Origin: Macropodus opercularis
Taxonomy: Eukaryota; Chordata; Actinopteri; Anabantiformes; Osphronemidae
Direction: 5' to 3'
NCBI GenBank assembly: GCA_030770545.1
Contig: CM061091.1
Location: 8,860,501 to 8,924,500, forward strand
DNA length: 64,000 bases
The notes beneath the pieces were generated by a model. It searched no databases. It was not told where the DNA came from and was given only the letters and a program-made list of their open reading frames with translations. Each line of letters begins with the position of its first letter. The stretch's first letter is position 1. A program made the position numbers and the translations under genes. Below are positions 26,721 to 38,620 of this stretch, one piece after another.

Positions 26721-27344
26721 CACCTGGGATGTTTGGGTTGGAAACATTGAGAAGAAGTAATTCAAGTTTAGGTAGTGTTGAGCTGCTCTCCCAATCCCAG
26801 CTCTGCGCGTTCGTTGAATGATGAGGAGAAACGTCTGATAAAAATCAGTCTTGCTTTTATTTCAAACTTGAAGAATAATAATGTACAGGCCTGGGTCAGT
26901 CTGTCCCTATACTATACAGCATATAGTCAGGGCACGAAGTCTGACTGACACTGTCTGTCCCTCGACCCACACTTTTATGCTGGACAGAGCATCTTTCTGT
27001 GGTGTAACTGGATCCTGATTCCGTGGTCTGGTGTTCGTCTCCATGGCTGGTTTATTGGTGTCTTATCTTCTCCGTTGCTTTGTGGTCCCATAACCTATGG
27101 ATCCAAGCACATTCCTTCTACAGACATTCACATGTTTCACTCCCTACTTATCTTATTTTCTGCCGTGTCTGGGTGCATCTGGTGTCTCTACTATTCTCTA
27201 AATCTGATGTGTGTGTTTCAAACTATACTTTAATACATTTGGCTTGTTCTGTTTTCTGCATGCATCCTACTATCTAAGCTTTCAACTACTATTTTAACTA
27301 CTACTTAACTATTTAGATTCCTACAGTAGGGCCATCATTTTTAT
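26721..27344. other. Non-coding region, possibly retroelement-derived
   Basis: No gene was recognised. The run is pyrimidine-rich on the plus strand and could be part of a retrotransposon LTR or UTR, given its place between two repeats. No terminal repeat or coding remnant could be read. Confidence 0.3.
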
Positions 27345-27640
27345 GGTGGAATGGGTAAGGACTGCCATTTGTTGAGGTTAGTCTCTATTTCTTTTAATAA
27401 TTAATTGATTAATAATAATTTAGTCCTAAGAGGTCTGACAGCCTAGAGGAGAATTCAATACCCAAGTATCTAATATTTCCTGAGTGGAACATGGTAGACA
27501 GAGCGCTATGGAAGTCAAAGTTAAGCGGCAGCACTATAGATTTTGAGCATTTTAAAAGTGGTGGTTGTGAGAGGTGATGTTTGTGGTTTCAGGAGAAACA
27601 ATATAACATAATCAGCATATAAATTATGATAACTGTTTTA
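27345..27640 (-). mobile_element. Relic of an L1/Tx1-type LINE reverse transcriptase
   Basis: Minus-strand reading gives HNLYADYVILFLLKPQ, an altered form of the catalytic 'FADD' region. It is followed after a gap by IRYLGIEFSSRLSDLL and then KIETNLNKWQSLPI. That order (catalytic motif, YLGI, leucine-rich stretch, WxSLPI) is typical of L1/Tx1-clade reverse transcriptases in fish. At least one stop and a frame break are present, and the element is truncated at both ends. Confidence 0.7.
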
Positions 27641-27786
27641 GTCAGTATTCCAGTAATCCCTTGATTATGTCTAATTGCTGCAGCTACTGTAGTTACGTGG
27701 TTATGTTAGTTATGTTACACACGTGAACATAAGAGTCTTGTTCCAGTGTCAATTGAGTTTGTTTAATCGTGTGAACTGCAACACAG

Positions 27787-27856
27787 AACACAACACAGCA
27801 CAGTCAGCTCAGCCAGCGCTTCTGGCTGCTAATGCTACAGCTCCCGCTCTGTGTCT
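27787..27856 (+). repeat. 70-bp exact direct repeat, copy 1
   Basis: This 70-base stretch, starting AACACAACACAGCACAGTCA, recurs without a mismatch at 28196-28265. The intervening 340 bases differ. The upstream CAACAC repeat is expanded in copy 2. Confidence 0.9.
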
Positions 27857-28195
27857 GCTTCGGCTCCTGCTATACAGGGATCACCACATACATCATAAAC
27901 CATTAACTAACTACATAGCCGTTTTTTAACTGAATTACAATAACATATTTTATAGTGTGACATGAACAAACACTTCGAACAACACTGTTCATATAACTAC
28001 ACTTAGTAACTCCATGCGGCGCCACATGCTACCAAAGCGATAGCGCGCTCACATTACGACTTGTGACTTCTGTTATTACAAAACAAAAAGTAAAATATCA
28101 AACACGATGATATGACCTCTGAAGGAGCAATGCTCAGCATACAAACAATGATACTGCTTGTGCACTTTCCTCACCTGCAACACACAACACAACAC

Positions 28196-28265
28196 AACAC
28201 AACACAGCACAGTCAGCTCAGCCAGCGCTTCTGGCTGCTAATGCTACAGCTCCCGCTCTGTGTCT
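28196..28265 (+). repeat. 70-bp exact direct repeat, copy 2
   Basis: Identical to 27787-27856 and preceded by extra CAACA units (28178-28200). Perfect identity implies a recent duplication, a repeat-mediated insertion, or two terminal repeats of a small element. Confidence 0.9.
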
Positions 28266-28330
28266 TATCGCTCCGCCGAAGCAAAGCAGGTGAGAATCTC
28301 CCCGTCCCAGTGGCCACACAGCGTTAAGTA

Positions 28331-29600
28331 GAAGACCGATCTGTGACCTGGACAGGATGCCCTGGCGCCATAAATGTCCAGTGCGCCACACCTAGAAACT
28401 TCTTCATCTAGAAAGAAGTGGAATATTAAGGAGAAATAAGTCAATATTTAAATATTACATGGTTTACATTCATAATCGATGGAATTAAAAAAGGCTAATG
28501 GGATGTTAAACTATTGCTTTGATCAGACAGAGCCTAGAGGAATGATTTTTATTCGGCATAGAGACATGATTCACTCAGGAACAAATTTTCCACAGCCACA
28601 GACCCATGTATTTACACAGAGAGCAGAGAACAGTGGTATATGACTCGTATAGTCAAGTCTGTCAACACACAGACAAGACTCCATGGGTGATGACTTTATG
28701 AGTTCTCAGCCTTATTATGTGACAACATACAGGGTCCTTTTAATGTGTTAAACATACATGTCACTACTTGTTGAGTCAATTCATCTCAAGACATTTTCCA
28801 GTGCAAAGTAAGGTTTGCAACCTTAACTGTATACAAAAACACAACTCAACAATAACTATACTGTTCCTGGTTCAACAGTAGAGGAGCTTCATAACTAAAG
28901 GCCCTGCCTCCCATTCATAACTCCAGGAACTGAAAGTAGAGCAGCACTCCTTAGTAACCAGTTATGGGGGTTTGTATTTCTTTTTTGTCTCAGCTCATCT
29001 GCTGAGGCTTGAGCAGGTTGATCTCCAGTGATATATTTGCTGTTCAAGACAGCAGTATGTAAAATACAGTTCTCAAATTTCCATCATATTTTTTGTTAAT
29101 GCAGTCCATTTTGTAAAGGCGTTCAATATCATACGCTTTACAGTGGGTCATGTTTTACTTAAAACATGCATCAAACAACATAAATTGTCTTCTTAGTATT
29201 TTTCTCCCAGTCCTGGTTAAATGACCCTGATGTCCTGCACTTGAATCGTTTGAAGTTCTTACTGTCACTACGTTTCATTGGAAAAGATGATTGTCTGATC
29301 ACCTGTTGACCAGAATGAACTTCAGCACCCCTCAATTTCAGCTTCATCATATGATCGGGCCCAGCAGTGACACTATCACTCCCACTGACTGAAAACCAAT
29401 TTCTTCTAGCGCTTAGCAACGCCTGATGCAATTTGATGAGGGGCAGACTTCTCAAAAAAAGTGGATGAGAGTTATTTGCCTGTTCCTGAAATTACACTTT
29501 TCTGAAATATACTATCATGGCATCTTTTTTTGTCTGTGATTTCTGTCGCTCTTCTTCCCACGCATGTCTCCTTTTTTTATCAGCTGCCAGCGTGTGACAT
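28331..29600. other. Non-coding region, nothing recognised
   Basis: AT-rich sequence with short frames only. A minus-strand 94-codon frame at 29171-29455 has no family signature and is treated as chance. Confidence 0.5.
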
Positions 29601-30090
29601 GATTAATAGATGCTGGGTGGATTCCTGTAGCTGAAACAGCTTTCTGAAAAACAGAAAAACAGAAAGAAACTTTCTCTTGGTCCACATTCCTTTATTAAAT
29701 ATATAAGTAATCTATAAGGGGTTATGTTAAAATGTTCTTTCATCATATTAAAATGTCTTAGAACTACTTGCTTTTAATGGTTTTATGATACCCACAAATG
29801 TTTTATGAAATTAATGGTCCATTGAAGATATACGGTACCAAAAAAAATGTGCTGAATAAATCTCAAGTCACTTCACTACTTCAGGCATAAGTATCTTAAT
29901 AATATATTTAAATAGACAAACCGTCATGACATTTTGTCCAGATACATATGACAATTTTACATTGCAGAATTTTATGGACTATTGCTTTGACCAGAACATT
30001 AAGAAACACTGAATATACCTACAGTATTCACTAAACGCTGATTTACACAAAGGAGAACAGCGCTTCGCATGAGGCACCTCAATTCATATT
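29601..30090 (+). repeat. Diverged duplicated segment, copy A
   Basis: From GATTAATAGATGCTG through TTTCTCTTGGTCCACATTCC, AATGGTTTTATGATA and GAAGATATACGG, to ATGAGGCACCTCAAT, it parallels 32182-32490 in the same order and orientation. Copy A carries about 160 extra bases (roughly 29862-30025). Identity is about 80 percent by eye. No coding frame. Confidence 0.8.
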
Positions 30091-30279
30091 GATATTATAT
30101 TTTATATTCATATGGAGAAGATGGAAATAAGACATCTCTCAGTTTTCTTAAATGGACTCTGTAACCTGTGATTATATTGTATTTTTATTAGTTAGGGTCT
30201 CAATCTCAGTATCCAACTGCTCATGTCCGCTGCTCTATTCTAGCTATTGTAGTACAACAACAAAGTAATTCCTACACTG

Positions 30280-31240
30280 TGCATGAGCATCACACATAAA
30301 GATCATGCCAATGATGGATTAATATTAGTGGGATCTGGAGAAAATGCTGACAAAAAGCTAATTAATACCCCCAAACAGGCCCAGAGGCTGATTCAGATCC
30401 ATATAAACCTATCAAGAGTGTGTGTGAATGGTTCAGTTAATAAGCTCAATGCAGCACACACTGCAGCAGTCCAAAATGGACTGTTCAGACCCCTGCTGAG
30501 ACTGGCCAAGTTAGAGTTAGGGCTCAATTATCCTATCAATCCTTCAGCTGGGGGTCCTTCACCTCTCTATGAGCGGCCAGGCTCCTGTGGAGCCAAGTGC
30601 ACGAACACGTTTGAATGCAGTTTCTGCAGGAGGCCGGCACTCCTCTAATTATTCCTAAGCTCGCAAAGGGAGAACATTCAGTTTATTCCATTGCAGACAT
30701 TTGTTTCTGTGATGTGACAGAGAGGTGGAGCTCTGGGTCCTTTTGTAACGAGACTCTGGACACAGTAGAGTGAAAGACATTGCAAGGTTACTGCAATTAC
30801 TCAACAATTCCTCACGAGGTACAGCCATCACCACGTCATACATAATTTATAAGCAGATTCAAATTAGACAGAACAGTGGCCGTTCACTATGGGCCACAAC
30901 CAGAGCACAGGATAAATACCATCAGCTTGACTGGAAGGATCTTAAAAACATGCACTGGGGACATGCATAGTATTAACACCTTCTGCATAGTTAAGTCAAA
31001 ACCATTACGGCTCCATTCCTCAGACCATTATAACAATCCTGCTGGCTGTTCCACAGGAAAGAACCTCTCTCTGCTTCAGGACATGGCAGCTCTAATGAGA
31101 TCAATGATGAGCCGCGGTGCTTCTGGGATGAAGAGCAGACACTTCTCTGTGTCGTCTCTTTGTGAGATGTATTACAATGCATGTAATAGACTCATTCTTC
31201 AGTCAGTGGACTACAGTGGTACGGCACTATAATGAGTTTC
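30280..31240. promoter_or_regulatory. Candidate conserved non-coding region
   Basis: Nearly 1 kb of complex sequence without repeats, in which a 121-codon plus-strand frame happens to stay open at 30283-30648. Contains AATTAGAG-like and CTAATTA cores and is flanked by the two copies of a local duplication. The peptide (IHINLSRVCVNGSVNKLNAA) matches no family I know. I read it as possible enhancer sequence, with an unknown exon as the alternative. Confidence 0.25.
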
Positions 31241-32181
31241 CATGCTCAGCTCCACAGAGAGGTGACAAATGAGGATATAATCACACACATGGGTCAAGTG
31301 TAAGTTTTCATTCATTTGTACTGATATTTGAACTCCATTCATTGCGGTCAACACACTATGAGGCCAGACACTGTTTATACCTGATACAGTATGACGCTTT
31401 CATCAGGGCTTGTATTTCTCCAAAAGTTACAAGTTCTAATTCTATAAGAATATTAAAAGAAATCTTTATGTACCACGCTATAAAGAAGCAGAAGGGACCT
31501 AGACAGGAAGCGAGAAGTTTGAAATGCCCTTTTATGAGTGAAAGTTTGATGACTATGTGATTAGGCTGGAACAAAGTGAGGGAGAGGTTAAACAAGCGGT
31601 TATTGCTGCTGCTGGAAATAATGACAGAAACATATCTCCCTCTTTGTCCATCTCTCTTATCATTTCCACTGCACTTGCCATCCTCACATACATCAAGTTG
31701 CTCATTATATCTCAGCCCATGAAGGCGTAAAGCACACTCTTAACAACCGTCAGTAAACATGGCACGGCACTCAGTAGGCTTCCTCACTGAGGTCTCGGCA
31801 GGAGCTGTGTGTTGTGATGCTTGCTTTTGATACTTTCTTCAAACTGAATTGGGCGTGTGTTTGGGAAATTCTTGTCATTCTTGTACATAACTTCAAGGGT
31901 GTTGTTTACTCGACAACAGTTGTCTGACGTCTAATAGCTGGAGTTACTATGAGATATGATGCCAATTCCTTACTGCATTTATCCTATTCAACACGTGAGG
32001 CAGCAGGAGTGTGCTTCAATAACTGCATTTCTGTGCTGTAAACCGAGCATTCCAGTCCCAACCAATCATAACACAACCCACCTGCAGGCTCACCTCAAAT
32101 GTTTATGTTTACAATGTGGTACTACATTAGAGTTTTAATGAGATGCTTTTTTTTTGCAAACCTTACAGGGATGGAGCAATT

Positions 32182-32490
32182 GATTAATAGATGCTGCTTC
32201 CTTTAGCTGAGAAACAGCTGCAGAAAAACAGATGAAAAGAAAGAAAGAAATGTTTCTCTTGGTCCACATTCCTTTATTACATCTATGAGTCATCTGTAAG
32301 TGCTTATCTTAAAATGTTCTTTGATTATATTGAGATTTCTTAGAACAACTTCTTCTAATGGTTTTATGATATCTACAAATGTTTTATGAAATGAATGTTC
32401 CACTGAAGATATACGGCACCAAAAATAATGTGAGCATGAAATTACCTGATTCACTAAATGTTGATTTACATGAGGCACCTCAATATCATT
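32182..32490 (+). repeat. Diverged duplicated segment, copy B
   Basis: Shares the ordered blocks described for 29601-30090, about 2.6 kb away in direct orientation. Similarity starts at the same GATTAATAGATGCTG motif and ends with ATGAGGCACCTCAAT. Either an old segmental duplication or two copies of an unnamed dispersed repeat. Confidence 0.8.
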
Positions 32491-33306
32491 TTCACAGAAT
32501 GTCAGGGCTGGACAAGACAAAGACATAACAAGAACATAATGAGTCCAGATGCTGAGTGAAACATTTCCAACAATGTAACGTTGCTGTTGTGAGAACTTTT
32601 TGCATTCCCTGAAAATTCAGCCGAAATGTACATTCACAGTGAATAGATGATACAGTATTATGTATGATTTGAAATTCAGTCTCCAGAGACGCTCTAGACA
32701 GATAGACCTGTCAAAAGGATTAGGAAGCTCAGGGAACAATAGAGGAAGGTCAGCAATAATGAGGAGGAGCTCATTAATGTTTTTCTAATATTCAGTCATT
32801 TAACAGCTTTGTAAGACAAGAGCTCTGTTGTCACATTCACAGCATAACCTTGGACAGTAACATGAAGGCAACATGAAGACAGTTTTATTTTTTACTTGAA
32901 TGTTGTATTTATTTCATTCATTTGCAAACGATTTTTCCCCTCCGTGGGACAAACATATTTAACGATTTTTTTTAAAGACTTTTAAATATGCTGAGGCTCT
33001 GCTAAGTGTGGTCAAGAACAATGTATGATGAAAGAGGTGGATAAGGAGAGTCACTGCCTGTGTTGCCTCCAGACACATCTTCTTCTGTTTGAAAATTAGA
33101 ATATGACCTATATTGCGAAAGAAGGGAAAAAGCTACACATCAGTTTTACTTTATTTGACACCTTAATTATGCCCCACTGGCTTAATTCAAGTGTCATGGA
33201 TGGTTAGTGTAGAGTTTAGCATTTTTGTCACACATGGACAATTTACAATTTATTTACATTCAGATTAAGATGCATCTCGGGGGGATCAAGATTGCTTTTA
33301 AATGTA

Positions 33307-34174
33307 CAGTATATCACAGAAGTGAGTACACCCCTCACATTTCTTGTAAATATTTAATATATCTTTTCATGTGACAACACTTAAGAAATGACACTTTGCT
33401 ACAATGTAAAGTAGTGAGTGTACAGTTTGTATAACAGTGTAAATTTGCTGTGCCCTCAAAAAAACTCCGAACACAGCCATTAATGTCTAAACCCCCAGCA
33501 ACAAAAGTGAGTACACCCTTAAGTAAAAATGTCCAACTTTGCCAGCATTGCTGCAGAGGTTAAAGGGGTGGGGGGTCAGACTGTCAGTGCTCAGACCATA
33601 CGCTGAGCATTGGTCTGCGCCCTGCAGATGCACGATGATGCACAAGAAAGCACACAAACAGTTTGCTGAAGACAAGCAGACTAAGGACCCATGTCCTGTG
33701 GTCTGATGAGAAATTCATTTGGTTCAGACGGTGTCAGGAAAAAGTGTGGCTTGCCTACAGTCAAGAATGGTGGGGGGAGTGTCATGATTTGGGGCTGCAT
33801 GAGTGCTGCTGACACTGGAGGGCTACAGTTCATTGAGGGAACCATGAAAGCCAACATGTACTGGGACATACTGAAGCAGAACATGATCCCCTCCATTCAA
33901 AGACTGGACCGCAGGGCAATATTCCAACATGATAACGACCCCAAACACACCTCCAAGAGGACCACTGCTCTGCTAAAGGAACTGAGGGTAAAGGTAATGG
34001 ACTGGCCAAGCATGTCTCCAGACCTAAACCCTATTGAGCATCTGTGGGGAATTCTCAAACGGAGGGTGGAGGAGGGCAAGGCCTCTAACATCCACCAGCT
34101 CTGTGATGTTATGAAAAGATATATTAAATATTTACAAGAAATGTGAGGGGTGTACTCATTTCTGTGGCATACTG
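33307..34174 (+). mobile_element. Internally deleted Tc1-like transposon with both terminal inverted repeats
   Basis: 868 bases flanked by TA on both sides (33305-33306 and 34175-34176), the Tc1 target duplication. The outer repeats start CAGTATATCACAGAAGTGAG and, reverse-complemented, CAGTATGCCACAGAAATGAG. They stay paired for about 65 bases to ATATATCTTTTCAT. An inner direct repeat AAAAGTGAGTACACCC (about 33503-33518) gives an IR/DR-type left end. Intact elements of this class are about 1.6 kb. Here the left repeat region leads directly into the C-terminal half of the transposase, so the DNA-binding half is lost. Confidence 0.92.
33691..34146 (+). pseudogene. C-terminal remnant of a Tc1-type (DD34E) transposase
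   Basis: An open frame of 151 codons covers the second half of a Tc1 transposase: [54 protein letters not shown]. The second catalytic Asp (QHDND) and the Glu of NPIEHLW are present. The first Asp and the N-terminal paired-like DNA-binding domains are missing through the internal deletion. It cannot make an active enzyme, although this half is free of stops. Confidence 0.9.
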
Positions 34175-37080
34175 TAGAGAGACCCTGTGTTTGGTCTACG
34201 CAAACTATATTGTCCACATTTTGCACAACTGCCTTTAATCTATATTTTTTAAAAGGACAATGCTGTTCCAAACTTAAAGTTATGACAGAGTCATGTTATC
34301 TCTTTATTACAGGCATTTTAATGATTGAGAAACTGGGGATACTAATTCCACATGCATTTATGATTCTCCACACACATACCCTGTGCCTAAAAAGACAAAC
34401 TGCTGTAGATATGTCTATAAACCATAAATGTTAATGTTGAGGGCACTGTTGTACTGTACCTCCATACATTCCCATATGTCTTTTCATCTTTCATTGATAA
34501 CAGCCTAGATTGTGTTTTTCATAAACACAGAAACCTGTTTGGCCTGAAAACAATCTGAAACGTGCACTCATCTGATCACAGAATACATTTCCATTCATTT
34601 CTAGGTGCAGTGGTGAACTGTGATTGAAAGCAGTTTTTCAAAGTACTCCTGACCCCATATGGCTGCATTCATTAAACTGGTTTAATAGATTTTTGTAAAA
34701 TGAGCAAAGTGAGAACTAAAAGTCACTATAGAATGTGCATGACCTTCAAGACCTTGAACTCATTTGTCTCCCTCAGTATATTCACAATATATCTAATGTT
34801 CTAAAAGTTTGTTATATTAAGTGAATTAATTCATGGGGACCTCATAATGAAATAATAATAAATTTAGCAAAACTACAATCAGTACTACAATCTATACTAC
34901 TACAATCAGTTTTTGTCAAAGGCCATTTTATTGGAAGACCCTGTAGAAGTGTTTGTAATCAGCCTTGAGCAGTGTCTGCAGGTCTAGGCTCCCTGAAACT
35001 GCTTGATAGCCTCCATCTATCTAAGGGTGGCGCAGTAGCTTCTGTGCAGCCTGAGCAGCATGTTAAGACCTGTGAACATCTGTGGAATGTCAAAAAAATG
35101 GATGTTAAATTGTGATAGTGTAAAAGGAAGAAGACATTTATTAAAATTGTACCCTTTTGTGATGACACGTTTATACTGATACATAACAACATGGGAAAAT
35201 CAGTACCCAATGACACATGTAAATGGACAATGTATAAAATATATAAAAAACAAAGAGTGTACAATACCTTATTTACATGATGTGCTTAGACTGTGAGCAA
35301 ATGAACACCAACAACAGTGATTATTGAATTATTAATATTTGGGAAACCCCCCATGGAGTAAACCCGTTTACCCCAACATAAGGCGTACCATCCTGAAAGT
35401 CGGACAGCAGAATATGACAAGTGAAAGGGTTGACGCTACAGAAGAGCTGACAAGCGATGTCAGATAAGTCGAAAAATCCAGGAGAGGAAAGGCCAGTGAG
35501 CCTGAACAGCCCTCTGCCTTGGAGGGAAGCTGTCACTATGGATTCAGGTGAGGAGAGTCCTCTCTTTAAAACGATGTGAGCGTTCAAACCCTGCTCACCT
35601 GCTCACCCCGCAAGCCCGCTCCCCTCCAGACAGCTGCTCTCCTTAACTCAAGGTTAGCCACAAGAAAAGGCCACACAGATGGTGCCTCCGCAGTGGCAAG
35701 TGAACTGCAGCTTAATGCACTTACATGTAAAGGTCAGTTTTAACCGAGGGAAATTGTGCCTACAAGCTGATTCCCCAGCTGGTGTGAACACGGCGGCTTT
35801 TCAATAGAATTACATTCCACACAGTGGACATTTCATTTCCTGCAGCATGCGCAGCAAAACACAGACACACACGCACAGTTTTGGTTTTTTTTGTGGTTAA
35901 ATGAGAAGTTTGTCTCACACCTACTCTTCATTGCTTTTGCACTCAGTTTACACAACAGGAAAGATTAGGAAGGATTTTAGGGAGGGATTTTTTAATTCTG
36001 CTAAGACTCTATGAGAAGCTAAACAAGGCTGTAACCTTTGTAGTGACTGTGCTTTTAGTATTATATATTAATATACAGTATTAATTATAGTAGTATAGCC
36101 CCTTTATGTTTTTCTTTGTTTGGCTTTAATTTCAAAACTAATTTCAACTGTATTGTTTAATTTCTGGTCTTTGTATCCAACTTCCCAATGCAGTTGCACC
36201 TTTTAGAAGACTCAAAGACAGTTGAAGAAACCTGCTGATGAAAAATAGTGACTTTCTAGAGTGCTATAATTTCATAGCAACACAACCAAACCAGTCTATT
36301 CTTTTGCAAAAGCTGTTATATTCTCTAAAATCCAAACAGATGTGATTTTGCCGACATGGTTAATTGTTCTTCCAAAGTCATATTGAGCTTGTTGTCCTAC
36401 TATTTCCTTATCCCCTCACACAGCCACTTCATCTACCAGTGAACTGATCTATCCCCTGCAATTACTTACAATTTATGCCCCTGCTGAATGCTAAAGACCA
36501 TATCTGACCCATAATTAAATATATTCATTCTTCTGTTAATAATGTATCCATCCTGTGTTTAATAGTTTCTAGCGGTCCACTTTATTCAGCAATGCCAGTG
36601 GTCACATTAGAAAATATTTCCTGTGTGAGAAAAATAAAAGCCATTGTTGCTCCAAGGCTTCTTCTGGCTTGTTAAAAATGTTAGACAGTGATGATACATG
36701 ACTGAAACGTTCCAGTTCAGTCAAACATCACAGCTATTGTACAACAGTGGTCATGATAAAATAGGTTAAATGTAAATGAGTATAACCACGGTCCCAAACA
36801 CAACTATGACTTGGAAGCACTCCACAGAACCCCAGTTAATATTAAGATGGAAATGTTTGTGAGAGCGAAGTTGCTCCATGAATAGAGCCCAGACATTTAC
36901 TCATCCATAATTGAAACACAAGTCCATTTGAGAAAGGTGTGTTTTGATAATGCTCCTGCATATTCCCAAATGATGGTTTTATTTTTTGCTGATGTTTTGA
37001 GAGGGATGATGATATAGAAAGCACAAACTTGTAGATGGTGCACAGCTTCTATTAAAGACGCAACAGTCTTTAAGAGACAG

Positions 37081-37106
37081 TGTGTGTGTGTGTGTGTGTG
37101 TGTGTG
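37081..37106. repeat. (TG)13 microsatellite
   Basis: Thirteen uninterrupted TG units are followed by a G-run (37107-37112). Simple repeat. Confidence 0.95.
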
Positions 37107-38369
37107 GGGGGGTGCATGTGCGGAGATGACAGGGCAGTTGGCAGGAGCATTTTCCACTTGGATGGTGGGGAAGAGAGCACTTCTTAGCCTGAGGCCGTAC
37201 TATGGATCCGTCAGACTGCACCACCTGCTCTAAAAGCTTCCTGAAATAGATTTCCTCCCATCAAGGTGACATTTTGACCAGATCTGACTTGTGAACAGAG
37301 GTGTGTGTGAGTCAGTGTGTTCCCACATGTTCCTCTGTAGACTGACCACTGACCAGCCCTGAGATGTTTTCAGTGTCAGGCAGTTTACACTACAACATCA
37401 AGCAGTCGCAGTACGGTTGTCGATGTTGGTGACGCCACTACGTTGTTGGGGCGTCACAGACAAAGAATTGTTTCGACCACCAGGCGTCGTAAAGTTGCAT
37501 CTGTCTCCAGGTCACTTCAGCTACAGCAGCAGCGCAGTGGCATACGTACATATTCTATTACATAGTGTGGTATGCATTGTAACCAGCAATTACACAACTG
37601 CTGTGTAACAGGATGGTGATAAAACAGTCTGTCATCGTTCTCGGAGCATATGAGGGCATCTTGTCAGTCCTAGTGTTATAATGCAGAGCTATTCAAATAA
37701 TAAGGCTCATTAACACAGGAATTTATGTAGGAGAACTTAATTTCTTTTGGGCTTCATGCATTCAGGTTGTTGGTTCCATACAGAGAGACTTGTTGTGTGG
37801 TAAAATGTGATAACTATTATGCACAAATCTTCTTGTTAATAAATATAATTGTCCCGTATATGTTGCTCTGTCAGAATGGTTAGACCAGCAACTGCACACT
37901 GGAGACACACAGTAAATGTGAACACAAACACAAGATCCACGCATCCCGCTGAGATGAAAACAGATCAAGTTCAAATAAATCTCTGTTATTTATCTGGCTG
38001 AGATCAAAAAGAAGCGTCAAAGTTAAGTAAGTCTGAGATTTATTACAAAGATTAATGTGAAAAATTGGGATAAGGCTTTGCTGTTTTGTTCTCCTTCAGT
38101 TCTTTGTGAAACACATTTCCTACACGGGGTGTCAACTACATATTAGTGTGGACACCCCACTAGTCCATAGAGATGTTTCACCCAATTAAAAAAAAGAATG
38201 CTGGAGGAGGCATTCAGATTATTCACTTTAGTGAGAATATTTGTACAATTCTTGCATCAATATGGAAAAATTGCATTAAAAGTAATAAAAGCAGAAGTAA
38301 TGTATGTGTGAATCTCAAAGAAAAGAGACTGTGTGTGAAAAAAAATGATGAAGGACAGTGATTGCGCAT

Positions 38370-38620
38370 TGAGAGCTTTTTCCTGCCCTCAGTGTGGGAG
38401 GCTAGGATGGATGATTGTGCGGATCGTGACTGGAAGCATTAATAAGAAGTTCAGCTTCAACCATTAGCGGCTGCTTGTGTTGCGCATGAAAAGGGTCTGA
38501 GCGCAGAGAGGCAGAAAAGAGAAACTTGTATTAGGCTGCATTGTGCCGTCATGAAATCTCTGTTCTCACCTCAGAGCCACGCTTCTCCGACTGAACTCTC
38601 ATTTTCATCCCAGTGTGCAG
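38370..38620. promoter_or_regulatory. Candidate conserved non-coding element
   Basis: A GC-richer, repeat-free patch amid AT-rich DNA, with TTGCGCATTGAG, ATTAATAAG, CCATTAGCGGC and TTGCGCATGAAAAGGG. The two TTGCGCAT octamers lie about 110 bases apart and resemble C/EBP-type half palindromes. Weak support, based on texture only. Confidence 0.2.

Noticed and set aside
30655..31595. Several overlapping 60-118 codon frames on both strands
   Set aside because: They overlap each other on opposite strands and none has a recognisable motif; at most they reflect a stretch poor in stop codons.
35321..35587. 88-codon minus-strand frame
   Set aside because: No family signature and no companion exons; chance frame more likely.
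37385..37510. CAGTTTACAC and GTCGATGTTGGTGACGCC patch, possibly a hAT or Harbinger remnant
   Set aside because: No matching opposite terminal repeat or target duplication could be found.
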